This document shows, one piece after another, positions 11,844 through 26,800 of a DNA stretch of 64,000 bases. The notes under the pieces were generated by a model. It saw nothing but the letters and a program-made list of their open reading frames with translations. It had not been told where the DNA came from and ran no database searches. The stretch is from Mesorhabditis belari. Taxonomy: Eukaryota > Nematoda > Chromadorea > Rhabditida > Rhabditidae. The DNA lies in NCBI GenBank assembly GCA_958450365.1, contig CAUEEP010000928.1, positions 189,501-253,500 of the forward strand. Reading direction: 5' to 3'. Within the stretch, counting starts at the first letter, position 1; each line of letters begins with the position of its first letter. Position numbers and translations under genes: made by a program.

Positions 11844-14800
11844 CTATAGAATGAAACGAGCAACAGAATGGTAAAGTCTGAGAAGAGATTGCATGTGAAC
11901 GGGAAGACAAGAACGACGTTCACCAGAGAGAGAATCGATGGAAAGCCACGACAAAGCGTTGTACGTCTCGAGGACATGTCTGCAAATTGATCAATTGCAT
12001 TTGGTTCTATGTCTTCTGTTTAAGATACTTTTGCTGAAACCCTTTTAGAATACTATCGGAAAACTTGAAGTCATTTATTTGTAATTTCTTTTAGTCTTTG
12101 TTCATTTAACTCTAGCCTCGAATCTCCCGCGACTCACCTCAAAACTTCATCAGTTCGATTGCTATCAAGTGGATGAACGGCATCCGATTCCCCTTGAGAA
12201 TTTTTGTCTTTTTGCACATTTCCGAATGAATCATCTTGTTGAACTTGAGTGACATTGATGTGAAGAGAAGACTGGAAATCGGAATAATTGATGAGAATTT
12301 ACATATCAAAATGTTAAAGATATCAGAAAGGATTTGTTTAGTGGTAAGATCTAATTTTTGTTTTATTACTAAATCTACGCGAAATAGTCATTAAGATTAA
12401 AGATGTGTAATGAAAAAAGGCTACGATTTACACTTGTTATTTTATCGGAATCTTTCTGCTTAAAATAATCAAAATATTTGTTTACAATTGATTGCTTACC
12501 TTGAGATGAACGGGTGTTTGTCCTCTCGCATTTGGGCAACTCGCCCAAAACCATTCGGGAAGATCGGGTGCTGGCGCTGTCGATATATAGAAACCGATGG
12601 CGAGTGGTTGATTCTCGATTTGAGTTTCTGAAATTCAGTTATTCATTTATTCCTTTATTCCTTTATTCCTTTATTCAGCTAATTATTCAGGAATATTCAG
12701 CCAATATATTATTCTATTTTATAACAATTTTATCGCTTGTACCAAAGTTATCGAAGAATCCCCCATGTGGATTCCTGATGCCGGCTGTTTGTGGAGGTCC
12801 ATTTTCCGATCCGATCACTTCATTGATTAAATCTTTCATTTCGCCCATTTCACCCTGAAATTAATGAAATGAAAAAAAAATAAATGAATCAATCAATGAA
12901 TCAATGAATCAATCAAAGCAGAATATTAAAATGCATTAAAATCATTATCTTATCTTTAAATCATTATCATTATCCACTGACCAAGTCATCAAATCCAATC
13001 TCAAAATCGAGATTCAAATTGTCATCATCTTCATGTGCTTGCCCAAGATTGTCTGTTGCTCCAAACTGAAATCGATTGCGATCATTAAAATATTTCAATT
13101 TTCAATTTTCAACCCTCTTTTTACCTGAACATCGACTGAAGTTGGAAAAACGAGAATATGAGTGACGGTTCCATCTTCGGGTCCAACAGCCGATCCTCTT
13201 GTTCGATTCTTTGCATCAGAATGAGAAAGCGATGTGGGCAGAACTCTGAAAAAATGAATAACGGTTTGAATAGACTCATTGAATATATTCAAAGATTGTT
13301 TTTGTTTTTACTTCAAATTCGGCTCGGGTTCAATGCTGACGAGACAAGCCGAGAGAATAATTGGAGTGCTTTGTTGCAGGATTGGGCATGATGCGGCAAC
13401 GAATTGACAACTCTGACAGTTTTCCTGAAAAATTTGAGTAGTTTGAGAGATTCTCTGCTACAATCAAATGGTAAATTCATTTTTCTCACCTTTAGTTTTT
13501 GATTTTGTTTCTTGAGATTCGTCTTCGAGAGCAGCGTTGACCAGGCTGAAAATTCGCGAGTTTATGTATTGTACATCTAATTTATATGTTCAAAAACAAG
13601 TACATGTATATCAATTTGAACTGGGATCAACCTCTAAATTCGGCGTGTCCAATCCGTCCCAACTTTCCCACAACCAAACGCCAACATTTTGTGCCGACAA
13701 CGAGATTTCCTTGAATGTATGTCCATAAACGATCCATTGCGTCCAAGATTTGCGTTCGTTTTCGATATTTGATCACCCTGAAATGGTTAAGGATATCGTA
13801 TTATGATTCTAATAGATTCACTGGGTTCTTCTGCATTTCTAAAATGTAAAAAAAAGGCTACCATACACTAGACATGGGAAAATTTCAGCCCGAACCTAAT
13901 TCCATCTTCATTTTCTCGCCCGTTTCTTGGCCAGTTGCTCTGAAACTTTGTCTACAAGCTGAAAATGTCGATTTCTATCTGTAGAGAAAATTTCAGAGCA
14001 ATCGGCTAAGAGTCGGCCAAGAAAACGAGGGTGGAATTAGGTTCGGGTTGGAATTTTCCCATGTCTACCGTGGCATTAAATAAGTATCAGAGACAAGTTT
14101 AATATTGAATATACCTAAAAATACCAAAGAAATCGACTATAAGTTGACGTTAAAACAGCTTGATTCAATTCAATTTGTTGAATGTTCAATGATTTCAAGA
14201 AAGCCCCACATTTTCTCCGGATTATTCGGCTTCATATTGATCAAACAATTGTCTTGAATTTTTCCGAGAGAATCCGTGATTGAGGCACACAACCATTCAC
14301 CGCCAAGAAGACAATATGTGACGTAGAGAGACTGAAATTGTTAAATATTAAGTTATTCAATTGTTAGGAGTTGAATCTAGTTCTTTAAACCCCGACAAAC
14401 CTGTTCTTCGTGTTCAATTGTCACCATTTGTCCATCAGCTTTTTTATGCAACAAAGCCGATGGGGCCAAATGCCAAGGATTTGAGGAAATCTGAAATTTT
14501 TTTTTGATTAGTTAAAGAAGATATATTTATCTATAAGGTTTGAAAGAAAGTTCTCGGAAAAAGTTTGGCTGGAATTTCTTAAAAACGAATCCATTTTGTT
14601 CTACAATTCGAAGAACATTTTGTTCTACTATTTACAAAGCGACTCCAAGAAATTACTCGGAAAAAATGAGTGCAGCTTTCCCTTAAAATTTAGAGATTTT
14701 CCAGCTTAAATTCAGTTCACTTTTTGCACGAGAAAAACGATTCCTTATGAGGTAAAGCTAGCATAAATGAGCAACACGCTCTATCATCTCTATTTTTTAC

Positions 14801-17800
14801 AGAGAAGCTGTATTCCAAAAAAGAATTTTTTGATGTCATCTTCTTGACACTGAGTGTTTTGCTAAAATAGGTGATTCTAAAAAGTTAAAGCATTAAATAA
14901 AATTTGCCTTAATCACAAATTTTCCCTATTTTAAGTACTTGATTTTAGGTTTTGAATGGGAACCCATTGCCTATTCATTAATCCAATAAAAACTTGTCTA
15001 AAGGCTGGGCACTCAAAAAGTGACCAAGTCACTTCAGCTGAAGAAATCTCTTATTTTTTACCTGAAGCCCACTGTGATTTTTTTTTTGATCAGAAACTTT
15101 TTGCATAGTCAAGTTTATCAAAAAATCTAGGAAGAATTGATGGCTTGATTTTTGAGAAATCACCGTGCAAACTTTTTCCGAGAACTTTCTTTTGAAACTA
15201 ATAACTTAAATCTATATAAAGATCATCTTCTTGGCACTGAGTGTTTTGCTAAAATAGGTGATTCTAAAAAGTTAAAGCATTAAATAAAATTTGCCTTAAT
15301 CACAAATTTTCCCTATTTTAAGTACTTGATTTTAGGTTTTGAATGGGACCCATTGTCTATTCATTAATCCAATAAAAACTTGTCTAAAGGTTGGCCACTC
15401 AAAAAGTGACCAAGTCACTTCAGCTGAAGAAATCTCTTATTTTTTTACCTGAAGCCCACTCTGATTTCTTTTGGTCAAAAACTTTTTGAAATATAGTCAA
15501 GTTTATCAAAAAATCTAGGAAGAATTGATGGCTTGGTTTTTGAGAAATCACCGTGCAAACTTTTTTTACAAACTTTCTTTCCAACCTAATATAAATTACC
15601 TTATATTTTATTTTCTTTTACCTGAAATAGTTGTAATTCTCGATGATTTCCATTATATCCTTCAATCGCTTCACTCAATTGAGAAGCCGGTCCGAATTTT
15701 GTCATACTTTTCGGGAGAATTGCTGAAATAAACAAGTTTTTTTTGTTGATTGAATATTTTAGTTAGTTTCTAAATGGTTTCTAAATGATTTCTAATAAAA
15801 AAACAAACTTTTGACACATTCGGGTAGAACAACTCTTGATTGGGAATAAACAGAAAGACACAAATCACGGAGACAATCTTGAGCCGAGTATTTCTCGACA
15901 TGATCAAATTCTAAAGAATATTTCATTTTTAAAAAAGTTTAAATGTTTTAAATTTGATATTTTTTAATCTTTTATTGTTGAATGATGAAATAGCTTACGT
16001 GAGCGTCCAACTTGTGCATAGCTTGCGTAATGATCCATTAGCCGTGCTGATGGGACAATCTCCAATTGCACTTGACACCTCCATTTCGTTGGCAATTTTT
16101 GGCAAACATTATTGAATGTTCGAATATAGGCTTGGGCAATTAAACGGGAAATATGAGGATTCGTTGAACGTTCGCCCGTTGAGAAAGGATCGATCTGAAA
16201 AAGAGGTTCAACGTCAATTCTATTTTGCACTTGTTTTGTCTGTGTTTGTCTGTGTAAACGGTGCTTCCTTGTGGCAAAAGTTTTTCCAGAGAAAAAGGAT
16301 CGTTTGCGCTTTTCTGAAGATTCCTTTCCCACTTTTAATTTACGGCCTTGTGGATTCTTACCACAATTTACTGCTTCTAATTCTTTGTTTCTTTATGCTC
16401 TTGCATATATCTCGTTATCTTGCCACGTCTTGCGCGTAATTTCTTACTCTTTGGTACCTTTGGGATTTGGAATTGGGAAAAAATGTGTTGCGAACGTATT
16501 GTGCATGAAAGAATCGTATTTAAAGGTTTCTAAGAGGCTTGATAAATTGAATAGTTCATCGAATACGGTCGACTCTCGATTGAACTAGTTGCTCGCGACT
16601 TTCTAAGAGGTTTCTTGATTCGTGCATAGTTTTTCTGAATTGATTTGAGCTATGAGCTTTGTTGTGTCGGAAAATGCTTGAGGTTGGGCTGCCTACGTCG
16701 CCAAGATTGTTATTCAATCGTAGTTTACCCTAGACATCGGGTAGGGAGCAACCTCAACTAAGAGAAAAGAATCAGATCACCTCATTTAGCTTTGACACTT
16801 TGCACGATAAACTACAGTCGACTCTCGATAAAACGATTTTGAAATTCTAAGACACGCCCTTGGTTTCTGCGTAAGCCAAACGCAATCTTCGGCCGTTCAG
16901 GGCAGCTATGTAAGAAATTTGGGGCATTTTTAGGATTGTTAAATCGAAATTTTTGGTCCCGAGTAAATCGTTCAATCGAGAGTCGACTGTATTCGATGAA
17001 CTATTCAATTTATCAAGTAAGTAAGAGTAGTAAGTACTGTAGTAAGAAAAAAAAATACAGGATCTTTGCAATCGTGCAAATCTTCAACTCACCAAATACA
17101 CGACAATGACGTGTGGCAGAAGGCCGGGTTCATCATCGGGAATATCCTCTGGTGGTAATGCGGGCACTTCAGGGATTGGACCGGGAATTCCCCCAGGATA
17201 TGATGATAGATAAGTTGTCCGTGTCGAATGCGCATTGTGGGGATTTTGTTGCGATGAGCCCGGTTGATTGCCTGCAATGATGTCTCTCAAACTTGAATTC
17301 CTCAATTTTCCTTTACCTGTTTGATATCCTCCATCTTGTCCCATTCCATTCTTTTGTGGAGTCATCGGTGGTTGGGGTTGGCCCTAAAAAGAATTTCATT
17401 TCAATAATCTAATAGTGATTTTTGTTTTTCAAATCCTCACCAATTGAACCATTCCCTGGTTGATTTGTCCATCGATTTGCTCATTTTTCGGATCTTCTTG
17501 TCTCATATCAGGCATGTCCATCAATTCCTGAATACTTCCTTCAAATATCCAACTCAATTTCCCAACCTGCATCGCATCCAACGCTGTCTCCGGATCTTTA
17601 TCAGTTTCCCCTCCACTTTTTCTCGTTTCTCTTCCATCGTCAGCTTGTTGATCAATCTAAAAAATGACTTTATATTCAAATTCTTATCCATATGTATCTA
17701 TTTGCTGATTTCAAATGCCCACCTGATCCATATCGACAACCAATTTCTCCAATTGACTTTTCCGGAATATTTCATTTCTTTCCAATTGTGCTTCTCTTTC

Positions 17801-20800
17801 TTTCACTCTCAGCCGGTCTTCAGTGCTTTTCGCGAAATAACTCATCAGATAGCATCTTGATCGATATTGTTCAGTGGCTGCTCGTCTAAAATTTGAATTT
17901 GAAATATGATTTTACCTCGTCTATACTTTGTGCTCTCACAAATGCCCACTCTCTTGCACATTCAAAATTGAATTCCTATGCCTTAGAAAAGGTGTTTGTT
18001 GTAACACAAAGGATAATCGATCCAGAACTATTATTATTATTTTTACCTGAAAGTTTCTCGATCAAAAATAGCACAATTGTCTTTTGTGAGAATATTGATC
18101 AACGATTGCTCGAGTTGGGCACAGTAATACTGAAATTTCGAAATTATTTTAAGAATCCTTTAGATCCTTTATACCTGTAATCTCTGCAATAGAAGCGGAT
18201 CATAATATCCTCCTTTTTGTTGATTATAAAGTGAGATATTCCTCAGCAATGATGATTGTGCTGCGTAAATATTGTTCGTATTATTCGCCGATCTTTCAAT
18301 TCTCATCACTCCTCCTTTCACGATTTGTTCATTCGCCGGCAATTGCAGATGTTTACCCAGACGCATTTGTTCGTATTTTCTGAAAATGGTTTGCGGTTTT
18401 CAATTTACAATTTAGCTTTACAATTTAGCTATGATATTTATTGAAAAGAGATTTACCTGCTCATCTCTTCAAAATAGTTTGCAGTCTTTTCCGATAAGTC
18501 GGGATCATCATAAGTGATTGCCAAATAGAAAACATCTTTTGGTTGATCGATCGGCCCCAATGAAACAGCTTCCCAGAAACGGACAATTGACGGAGATGCC
18601 CGAATTGGGGCATTCTCTCTTTCACCGGCAACCATTAGACATGGAATTGGTTCTGCTGTTGAAAGGCACTCTTTCTCGTCATCCTAAAATAAAAATATAC
18701 TATTACAGTGATTAGTTGAAATGAATTGATTGAAATTAGAGGCTTTGATTGAAGTTAAAAGCAGAGGCTTTTATCTAAAAAGTCTAGGGAAAAGCTACTC
18801 TATCTTAGCTCCTTTTTGAAATCTTCAGTAGCTTTTTCTTGAGCGCAACTTTTAGAAAACAGTTTAATCAAATGAAAATTACAAAAGATAATTTTCAATA
18901 TTCTCATTTCCCTTCTGTTTCTGACCTGTGATGATTTGACACATTTCTGTGAAAGAGTCCTCCACGTTAACGGTCCTTCAACAATCGATTGTGTCGGTTG
19001 TCCATTTCTGAAAAAGAATCTCATTATTTCAACTCGAATCTCGATTTCTTTTACCTAATATATCTCATCGATTCATCCAAAGATGTCTTCAATTCATTCA
19101 ACAGCGATCGACATTCAGCATCGCCAACATCAAACATTTCTTTTGCTGTTTGAAGTCCCCAAGGATGGAAATATGTGGAAACGTCATCATTTGACGGCTG
19201 AAAGATTATAGTAATATAAAAAGTTATTCAATGAACGAACGATTTTCCCCGATGGCATCAATGAGCCCACAGCCGCACTCCAAATCAGCAATAGTTCTGT
19301 TTGATCCATCATTGAGATCACATACTCGTTCGATTCTTTTTCACTTCGACTCTGAAAATTTAGGATTTTGATGGATCTTTTGAAGCACTAACCTTGACTG
19401 ATTTGTTGAGTGAATCATGAAGTGATCCCGATCGGGAAATGAATGTCGAGATATCACGATGAAGTGACATTCTTCTCACCAAATCTAACATATTCATTGC
19501 TTCTTTTCCTTCTTGTCGTTGCGGAGTTTGGATGTTGAACCTGAAAAGTGTTTGGGGTTTCTTTGTTTTCTATGCTACTTATGTACTATTATAAATTTGC
19601 TTACCATATTGGATCAGCGTCTCCCAATCCGCTCTCAATCTCAGCCACACTTGTGACATCTCCCGTTGCTTCTCGGGCATCTTCTGGGAAAAGTCCTGAT
19701 CTCATCGATAAAAGACGATAACGAATTGCACTAAATATTCATTGAATCATTTTTTAAAGACTTTTTCTTTTTACCTGAATCCGCATGTGCATGGATTCAA
19801 TTGTCCATTCTGAATGTAGAAACCACTCCATGGGGTGATCAAACTTTGTTGTGTTTGAGAGTCGTTTCGGAGAATTTCATCGGAAGCAATGTAAAGACCG
19901 AGTTCTCTGAAAGAAGATTATGATTCGAAGAAGCCAAGAAAGTCTCACCTTGCTCTGATTGATGAATTACAAGAACAGATTGGACAAGAATCAAATGTAC
20001 TGTCATAGTGAAGATTGAGAATCGTATCTGATAACAATAAAGACAATGGTAATGATGGTAGAAGAGACGAGGATTGATTTTCTTGATCTTGCTCTGGATC
20101 GGGTAACTCTTGTTTAACGATAAGTGGAGTGGATGGGTGTTGGGATGAGACGTTCGATGATGGAGTTGGCACAGAAGAATGAGTTTGAGGCGAATTCATA
20201 AAAACCGACGATTGACGCTGAAGCATGTGAGGCTGGAAAAAAAATGCGATTAGATTGAGAAAAAAGTTTGATGATTGAATGTACCGGCATTGGTGGAGCT
20301 CCGTAGGTGGGATGACCGTGACTGGGTGCTGGTTGATATGGTGCACCGTACAAATTGCCCATCGGATTGTAGCCACTTCCATTGATCGGATCTCCACCCA
20401 TTCCACCACCGTATCCTCCTTGGTGCGGATTTCCACGATAGTACATCTAAATATGAAATGAAATGAGGTTTTAACTTGGCCAACTCTTACGGCTATGACG
20501 ACTAGTTCATGCATTTTGTGTCGATAACTCAGTTAAAACCATCAGAATAGCCTTCTTGAAGCTTGAAGAAACATAGCCTCAAGAAGGCTAGGTTTCTTCT
20601 AATTTTGCATAAGGAAGAGCTGATTTTGGTGGATGTTTTATCCCGTGTTTTAAAACGAGTAAAACTTCTTGAGTGTTGCATTAGCATTTTTCAATAGATT
20701 TGTACAGTGATATTACCGTAAAAACTGTAATTGAAGCACCGGGGCTTCTATTTTCCCCTTCCCCTCGAGAGGAGGGCTTCAATTACAGTATTTACGATAG

Positions 20801-23800
20801 TTTTATAGTTTAAGAACCGAAAATTGAGTCTCGTGCACAATAGAAAACCCGAGTTGGCTTGCTTGTTGTATGGTACTTTAGATTTCAACTACTAAACAAA
20901 CATTTTGCATTCCTATCGATCCAGATGCTCCCATTTGTCCATTTCCGCCCATCATCTGTCCACCAGGGCCCATTCCTGAATGTTATTTATTATATAAATA
21001 TCTTTGCGTACAATAATTTTCAATTGTCAAGATAAATCTCCTTTACTCTTTTCCATTTTCCCTTACCCGGTCCCATATGTGGTGGATGGGTGATTCCCAT
21101 TTGTGGAGGATGCATTGGCCCGGCGATTCCCATTCCTCCACCCATATGTGGTTGCATTCCACCTGTACAATTAGCTTTAGAATATTTATCGAATCCAATT
21201 CTATGTTTCATTTTCTATTAATGTTCATGTATTCTATGTTATGTTTCCTACCGTGAGCCATTCCTTGATATCCGCCTATTCCACCGTACACCAATGTGTT
21301 GAGTTGTTGAACCGGATGTCCCATTCCACCGTAACTCATTCTTACTGAAATATCAAATCAAAAGTTAAAGATACTTTAGAGTGTTCCTTTCGTTTCCTTA
21401 CATTATTCCTCTAACAGTTAAACTCACGTTGTCCCGGCGGTGCGGGTCCCATCGCTCCTCCTCTCATTGCATTCATTTGATGTGCTCCACTCATTCTGCC
21501 GATTCCCATGATTCCATTTTGACCCTAAATATATCGATATCCATTTCATTCTTATTTCTTTTCTCACTTGTTGTCCCATTTGCCTATTATTCAATGCTGC
21601 CGCCAACTTCTCCATCGCCGTTTCCTCTTTCTTCCCAATCGATCCACCCCGATTTATCCGTGATTTAGTCTAAAGCCATCTCTTCGTGAATTCCTTTTTA
21701 TTTCCGTTATCTCTTTTATACTCACTACTCACTTTTTCATAATCCGGCAATCGATTAATCTTTGCTCTCAATTTTATCTGTCCAAATGCTGCATATCTCA
21801 TCGCTTTCGGTAATTCATTCCATCGACTTTTTGCGTGTATTGAATGCTCTTTCACAAAATTCACCACTTCTCCCTGAAATTTGAATATTTTTGTTTTAAT
21901 TTTCTATGATTTCTTTACTATATCTTGTCCCAAATCATTTGGATATATCTCATCATCGATTTGTTCATCTTTCCATGGCTTTTCCGATTTTGAAGTCGAT
22001 GCTTTTTGTTTGGGAAGATTTGAGAGAATCGGGGGAAGTAACTGGAAGAGATTTGTATAAATGAAAGTTTGACAATGAATACCTCAATCATTTGCACATC
22101 GATCGGATCAACCGATAGAGAAGATTGGATTTGAGTGCTTGTTGAAGGGATGGATAACTGAAAATATAGATAAAATACGAATAACATTGTAAAATATGTA
22201 CTTGTTGTGGAGATGGTTGTTGGGTGTCGACAAGGACGGATGGAGGAGTCGGATAGATGTTATTCATTTGAGCATCGGTCAGAGGGACAGATGGAGGGCC
22301 ACGGGGAAATGGGGCAACACTGCCTGGCTGAAATTAATCAAATGTGAAACAAATTGAGATTGAAAAGGTTGATTTGATGAAACATACCGCAAGATGATCA
22401 TCTCCTTCATTGCTGGCGGGAGGGGAAAGGAAGTCCGATGGAGCTGAAGGGGGACCGGCCCCGACTTGAATCGCCATCATGCACTCATCCGCACTCATTG
22501 CCTCGTCTAAATTTTGTCGTTTGAAAGAACTGATAGATTTCAAAGTTATCTGGTATTAATTGACCAAAAACATCCACCATTAGGCGGGTTTTGGTGCTTT
22601 TTTGGCTGACAAGGCCCCGGTCAGCGTGGCACGGTCGGGAGCAAGCTAGTTTACAGCCCGCACAACCGAAATTCGACTCCCGTAGTGCCCTTCAGTTTTT
22701 AGTTTTTTTATTTTTTATTTTAAATGACACAACTACAATATATTCTAAGGTTTTCTAAAGAAGTTTTAGCTTTATTGGTCAAAACACGGCCGAGAGAATG
22801 CCGGTACAGACAAACGGACACTGCTCTTTTATATATAGTAGATAAGTGAGTAGACTCTTCAGGTCATGAAAATCAGGTGTACAGAAAACAACAGAAAACG
22901 GTTTACGGTTTACCCAAGTGCTCACCTTGTGGATATCCAGATACAGATGCATTATATTGAAATGTTGGGTGTTGATTTTGATCTTTCGTCCCATCAAATA
23001 TCGATAACAAGAATCTTGTCTCTTTCCCATCAGCATTTCCTTCATCACCACTTTCTCTTTCCGAATCCAAATCGTTAAATGACTGAGGCACATCGAATAA
23101 TTCACTCATTTCCATTGAATAATCTTCCTGTAAATGATTTCCTTTGCATGTTTTCCTTCTTTCTTTATTCCTTTACCTTTGTTTTCCTTGCCATATTCGA
23201 TACATCAAATATTTCGCAACTTGGCCAATCTTGTTTTGAACCTTTTGAATGTCTTCTTAGCCTATTTGATCCACCTCGAATTCGACCTCGAACAGTGACA
23301 TCCTAAAGGGAAAAATTTACAAAAATAGTACTTCATTTAACAAAATACCTTTCTTTTTGACAATATTTGATTTCTTTTCGGTCTCGTTGTCCTTGATGTT
23401 TCTTTTCTCAACGGGATTTGATCTTCCGGTGATGAAGAACGGGTTTCCTAAAGAATTTTGGTGATCAATGAGTGTTTATTCATTTTCCAACTCACCACAA
23501 TTTGTTGATTAAGATATGGCCATTTATCAGCCAATTGTGCTGTCCTTGTCTTGTGAAGTGAGATCAAATCGGCCGTTTGTTTGGCGGTGATTTTATCGAG
23601 ATCCGATCCGATCACCGGTAAACGTTTCCGACGATCTTTTCCACTCTAGAAAAATCCACAAATAAGCATTCTTTCAAAAGAAATTCCTCTACTTTTCTTG
23701 AGTGCATTTTTCTCGAATGATAGCTGGTTGTGGGTGGATGAGAATCTGATGAAAGATGATCGTTCAGAGATTTGATCGGAGAATTTCGACCACAATATTT

Positions 23801-26800
23801 CCCTTTTGGATAGCAAGGAGAAACAACCTGAAAGCCAGATATAAGAATTGTTATTTAAAATCAGATTTCACTTACCCTAACAGGAGTGAAAGGGATCGTT
23901 TCATAGGAATCATCGTCACTCGAATTGCCGGGAGAATTGAGGGGATCGGGGAAATGATAGCTGAAGGGAGAAAGATGGATTTTCATTTATCAAATAGCAT
24001 TTATGAAATATTAAAGAATTTTCTTTGTTTTCTTCGATTTCTTATCGAAAAACCCTTACACAGCTCCATCGGCATTACAGTAGATTCCTGTGTGAATTCC
24101 ATCGGCACATTTTGTATTTGACCATGATGGATTTGATCTTTCTGAAATCAATGAAAGAGTTATCGATTTTCGAATAAGCTATAGCAATTATACATACAAA
24201 ATTCTTTTATGAAAACTTTGGGAAATTGGATTTGCATTTTTGAGTGCTTCAAAGTGATTTGTTCAAAATAAATCTAGAGATTTTGCAAATAATTTTCGAT
24301 TTCCCTAAATTCTCACAAAGGTGCATATAATTGACAACTTGTTATTGAGATTGCTTCTTAATGATATACTCTGTGCTCATCAATACCCACTAACTAGTGC
24401 ACGAAGTTCTCAAATGCACTAGAAATTTTTGGGTTTTCATTTTTGAGCACAAAGAACTTTCAGAAAGCAATTCTCTTTTTATTTCGACGCATGAAATCAT
24501 TGCTTGAATCACTTTTGCTCAAATACAAATCACTCTCAATCAACAAAATCAAATGAAATCAAATGAAAGCCACAACACTGAACACTCACTTTTCACTTTT
24601 TGACTTGTAGATGCTATAGAATAAAAAAAAATAATAGTATTATAAATGAGTAGAGGAGATTTAAACTTATTAAATCTCTTTCTGTTAAGTGTTTTCTTTT
24701 TCTTTTTCTTCTTCTTCACATGCTCACACCATTCAAAATCTTTCTTTTTCTTTTTTTCTCATTTTTACCTGGTTCTTCTTTGGAAAATTCAGCTAAAAAT
24801 GACTTTATTTTTTAAAGATTTACTGTAATAAGACTTTTAAATTCAATATTTACCAAATATTCTTTTAATTTTCTTAAATATTCTCTTAATTTTCTTAAAA
24901 TAATCACCGTTTTCCTCTTCGCTATCTTCATCGCTCGATGATGAGGGAAATGGGGCAAAATGAGGCAAAAGTGACGAAGATTCGGCATTCAAACGACTGT
25001 AGCGTTTTCTAGGAAAAAAAAATGAAAATACTATAATTTTTAGTAGATTTAAAAAAATATCCTAAATATAGAATCTAAAAAGTAAGCAAATTTCCTCTAA
25101 AACTCACTGTTTTCTTTTCTTTTCCCGATACTCTTTTTCTTTTGTGGGTGTCGTTTGAAGCATCAGATCTCGTTCCTGCGAAAATTTCAAATATTATACA
25201 ATCAATTTTCAATATCTAATCATTAGGTTCATGCAAAAAGTGATCCGCGGTTTTTGTACTGAAATACTTATCGAAGTGCTCTTCGGCAACGAATTATTTG
25301 GTAGATATGGTAGATAGGAATAATAAAGTAAAGAACTGAAGGGAAAAGAATTTGGAACCGAGGGGAAATTGAATCCTCGGTGTCTGCTGTGGCAGAGTGT
25401 CTGCTCCTTACCGGGCAGACACTCTGCCACTGAACTATTGGAGCCTCAATCAATGTGATAATTTGAAGGGGTTAAGTCAGGACTTTATGGGGCAAGAGAT
25501 GGTAGCTTGTAGCTTATCTCTTCGATTCTATCGATGATTTTCTTAGCCGTATGCTGCTTTTTCACTATTATGTAGAAATGGGGGCCTACAGAGCTTTTGT
25601 TTAGAGATAAGCACCATCACTAATGAGTGAGTGTTCATCCTGGTTATTGCAAAAGAATCAATTAAGAGAGTTTTGTTCTTGTATTTTCAGCAGACAAATG
25701 AAGGGATCTTACAAATAGTAATACAAATAGTGAACGCGCATTACTTTCATTACTTTCGCATTACTTTCGCATCTCTTTCTATTATATTTATTTTATCAAA
25801 CCTTTTCCGAAAGTTGTTCAAGAACGGCTTTCAGCACTGTTATATCATAAGGACATTTCTCGGCTTCCGACGGATTATTGTAGATGTCTGGAAAGTTTTT
25901 CTTTGAACTGAGGAGCTATTTAAACTTAAAAAATTGATTCTAATAACTGTATTTTATATTATATTTATTAGATTCAATCTATTTACTTTCAATTTCTCGT
26001 ATTTTCCTTCTCCCTTCTTGATATTGAGCACTCCTTTCGGCTTTCCTCTGCAATTTCTTCCGGAATCGATCATCGGGAAGCTGAAAATTTTTGCATTAAA
26101 TTGATTTCTTGTATTGAATATTTCTTTTACTCACCAAAATATCTTCGGGATTTTCGACATCCGATTTCCCCAAACGGGTATTGCACTCATTGCAGTCACA
26201 ATGAGCCGATCGATGGCCATCCGAATAGGCAAATCTGAAATTGATATTGCAAAATTTACGTTCAAATTCTCATCAGCTTTTCCGACTAAAAGACTTTTCC
26301 GAACTCACTTTTCATCATCCTTTTGCACAGCGGGTATCGGCGAAATTTTCCATCCGCTTTCTTGGCTTTTCTTTTTGCCCATCATTGCTTCATCCATTGA
26401 CAATTGTAAGACAGGCCATGGATCCGCTTGAGATATCAAGGTACGATTTCGTTCACCGATACCTTTTGCTAAAATTCATCAGTTGATAGCTACACTACTG
26501 GCCAATGAAATATGATATTTGAAAAACGATCGTCACTTTCGCGCACCTGTAACTCCCTTGTCTTTACCGTATTTCTAAATATTAATATTACCATTGTGTA
26601 GCCCTTGAAAAGAGCTTTCAGAAAATGTATAACACTAATAGTTTAAACTCAAAGACAAGGGAGTTACAGACGCGTGAAGGTGACGATCGTTTTTCAAATA
26701 TGATATTTCATTGTCCAGTACTGTATATATGTTACGTCCGAATCTGAGGAGACGTCCATGTCCGATCCGGACGTCCGAATCTGAGGAGATTCATTCTCCT

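Noticed and set aside
12640..12680. Tandem ttattccttta units considered as a minisatellite
   Set aside because: Only three to four units within a let-19 intron; ordinary simple repeat.
16116..16588. Plus-strand open frames of 105-107 codons
   Set aside because: They lie antisense to a let-19 exon and run into a transposon-derived repeat; no conserved motif.
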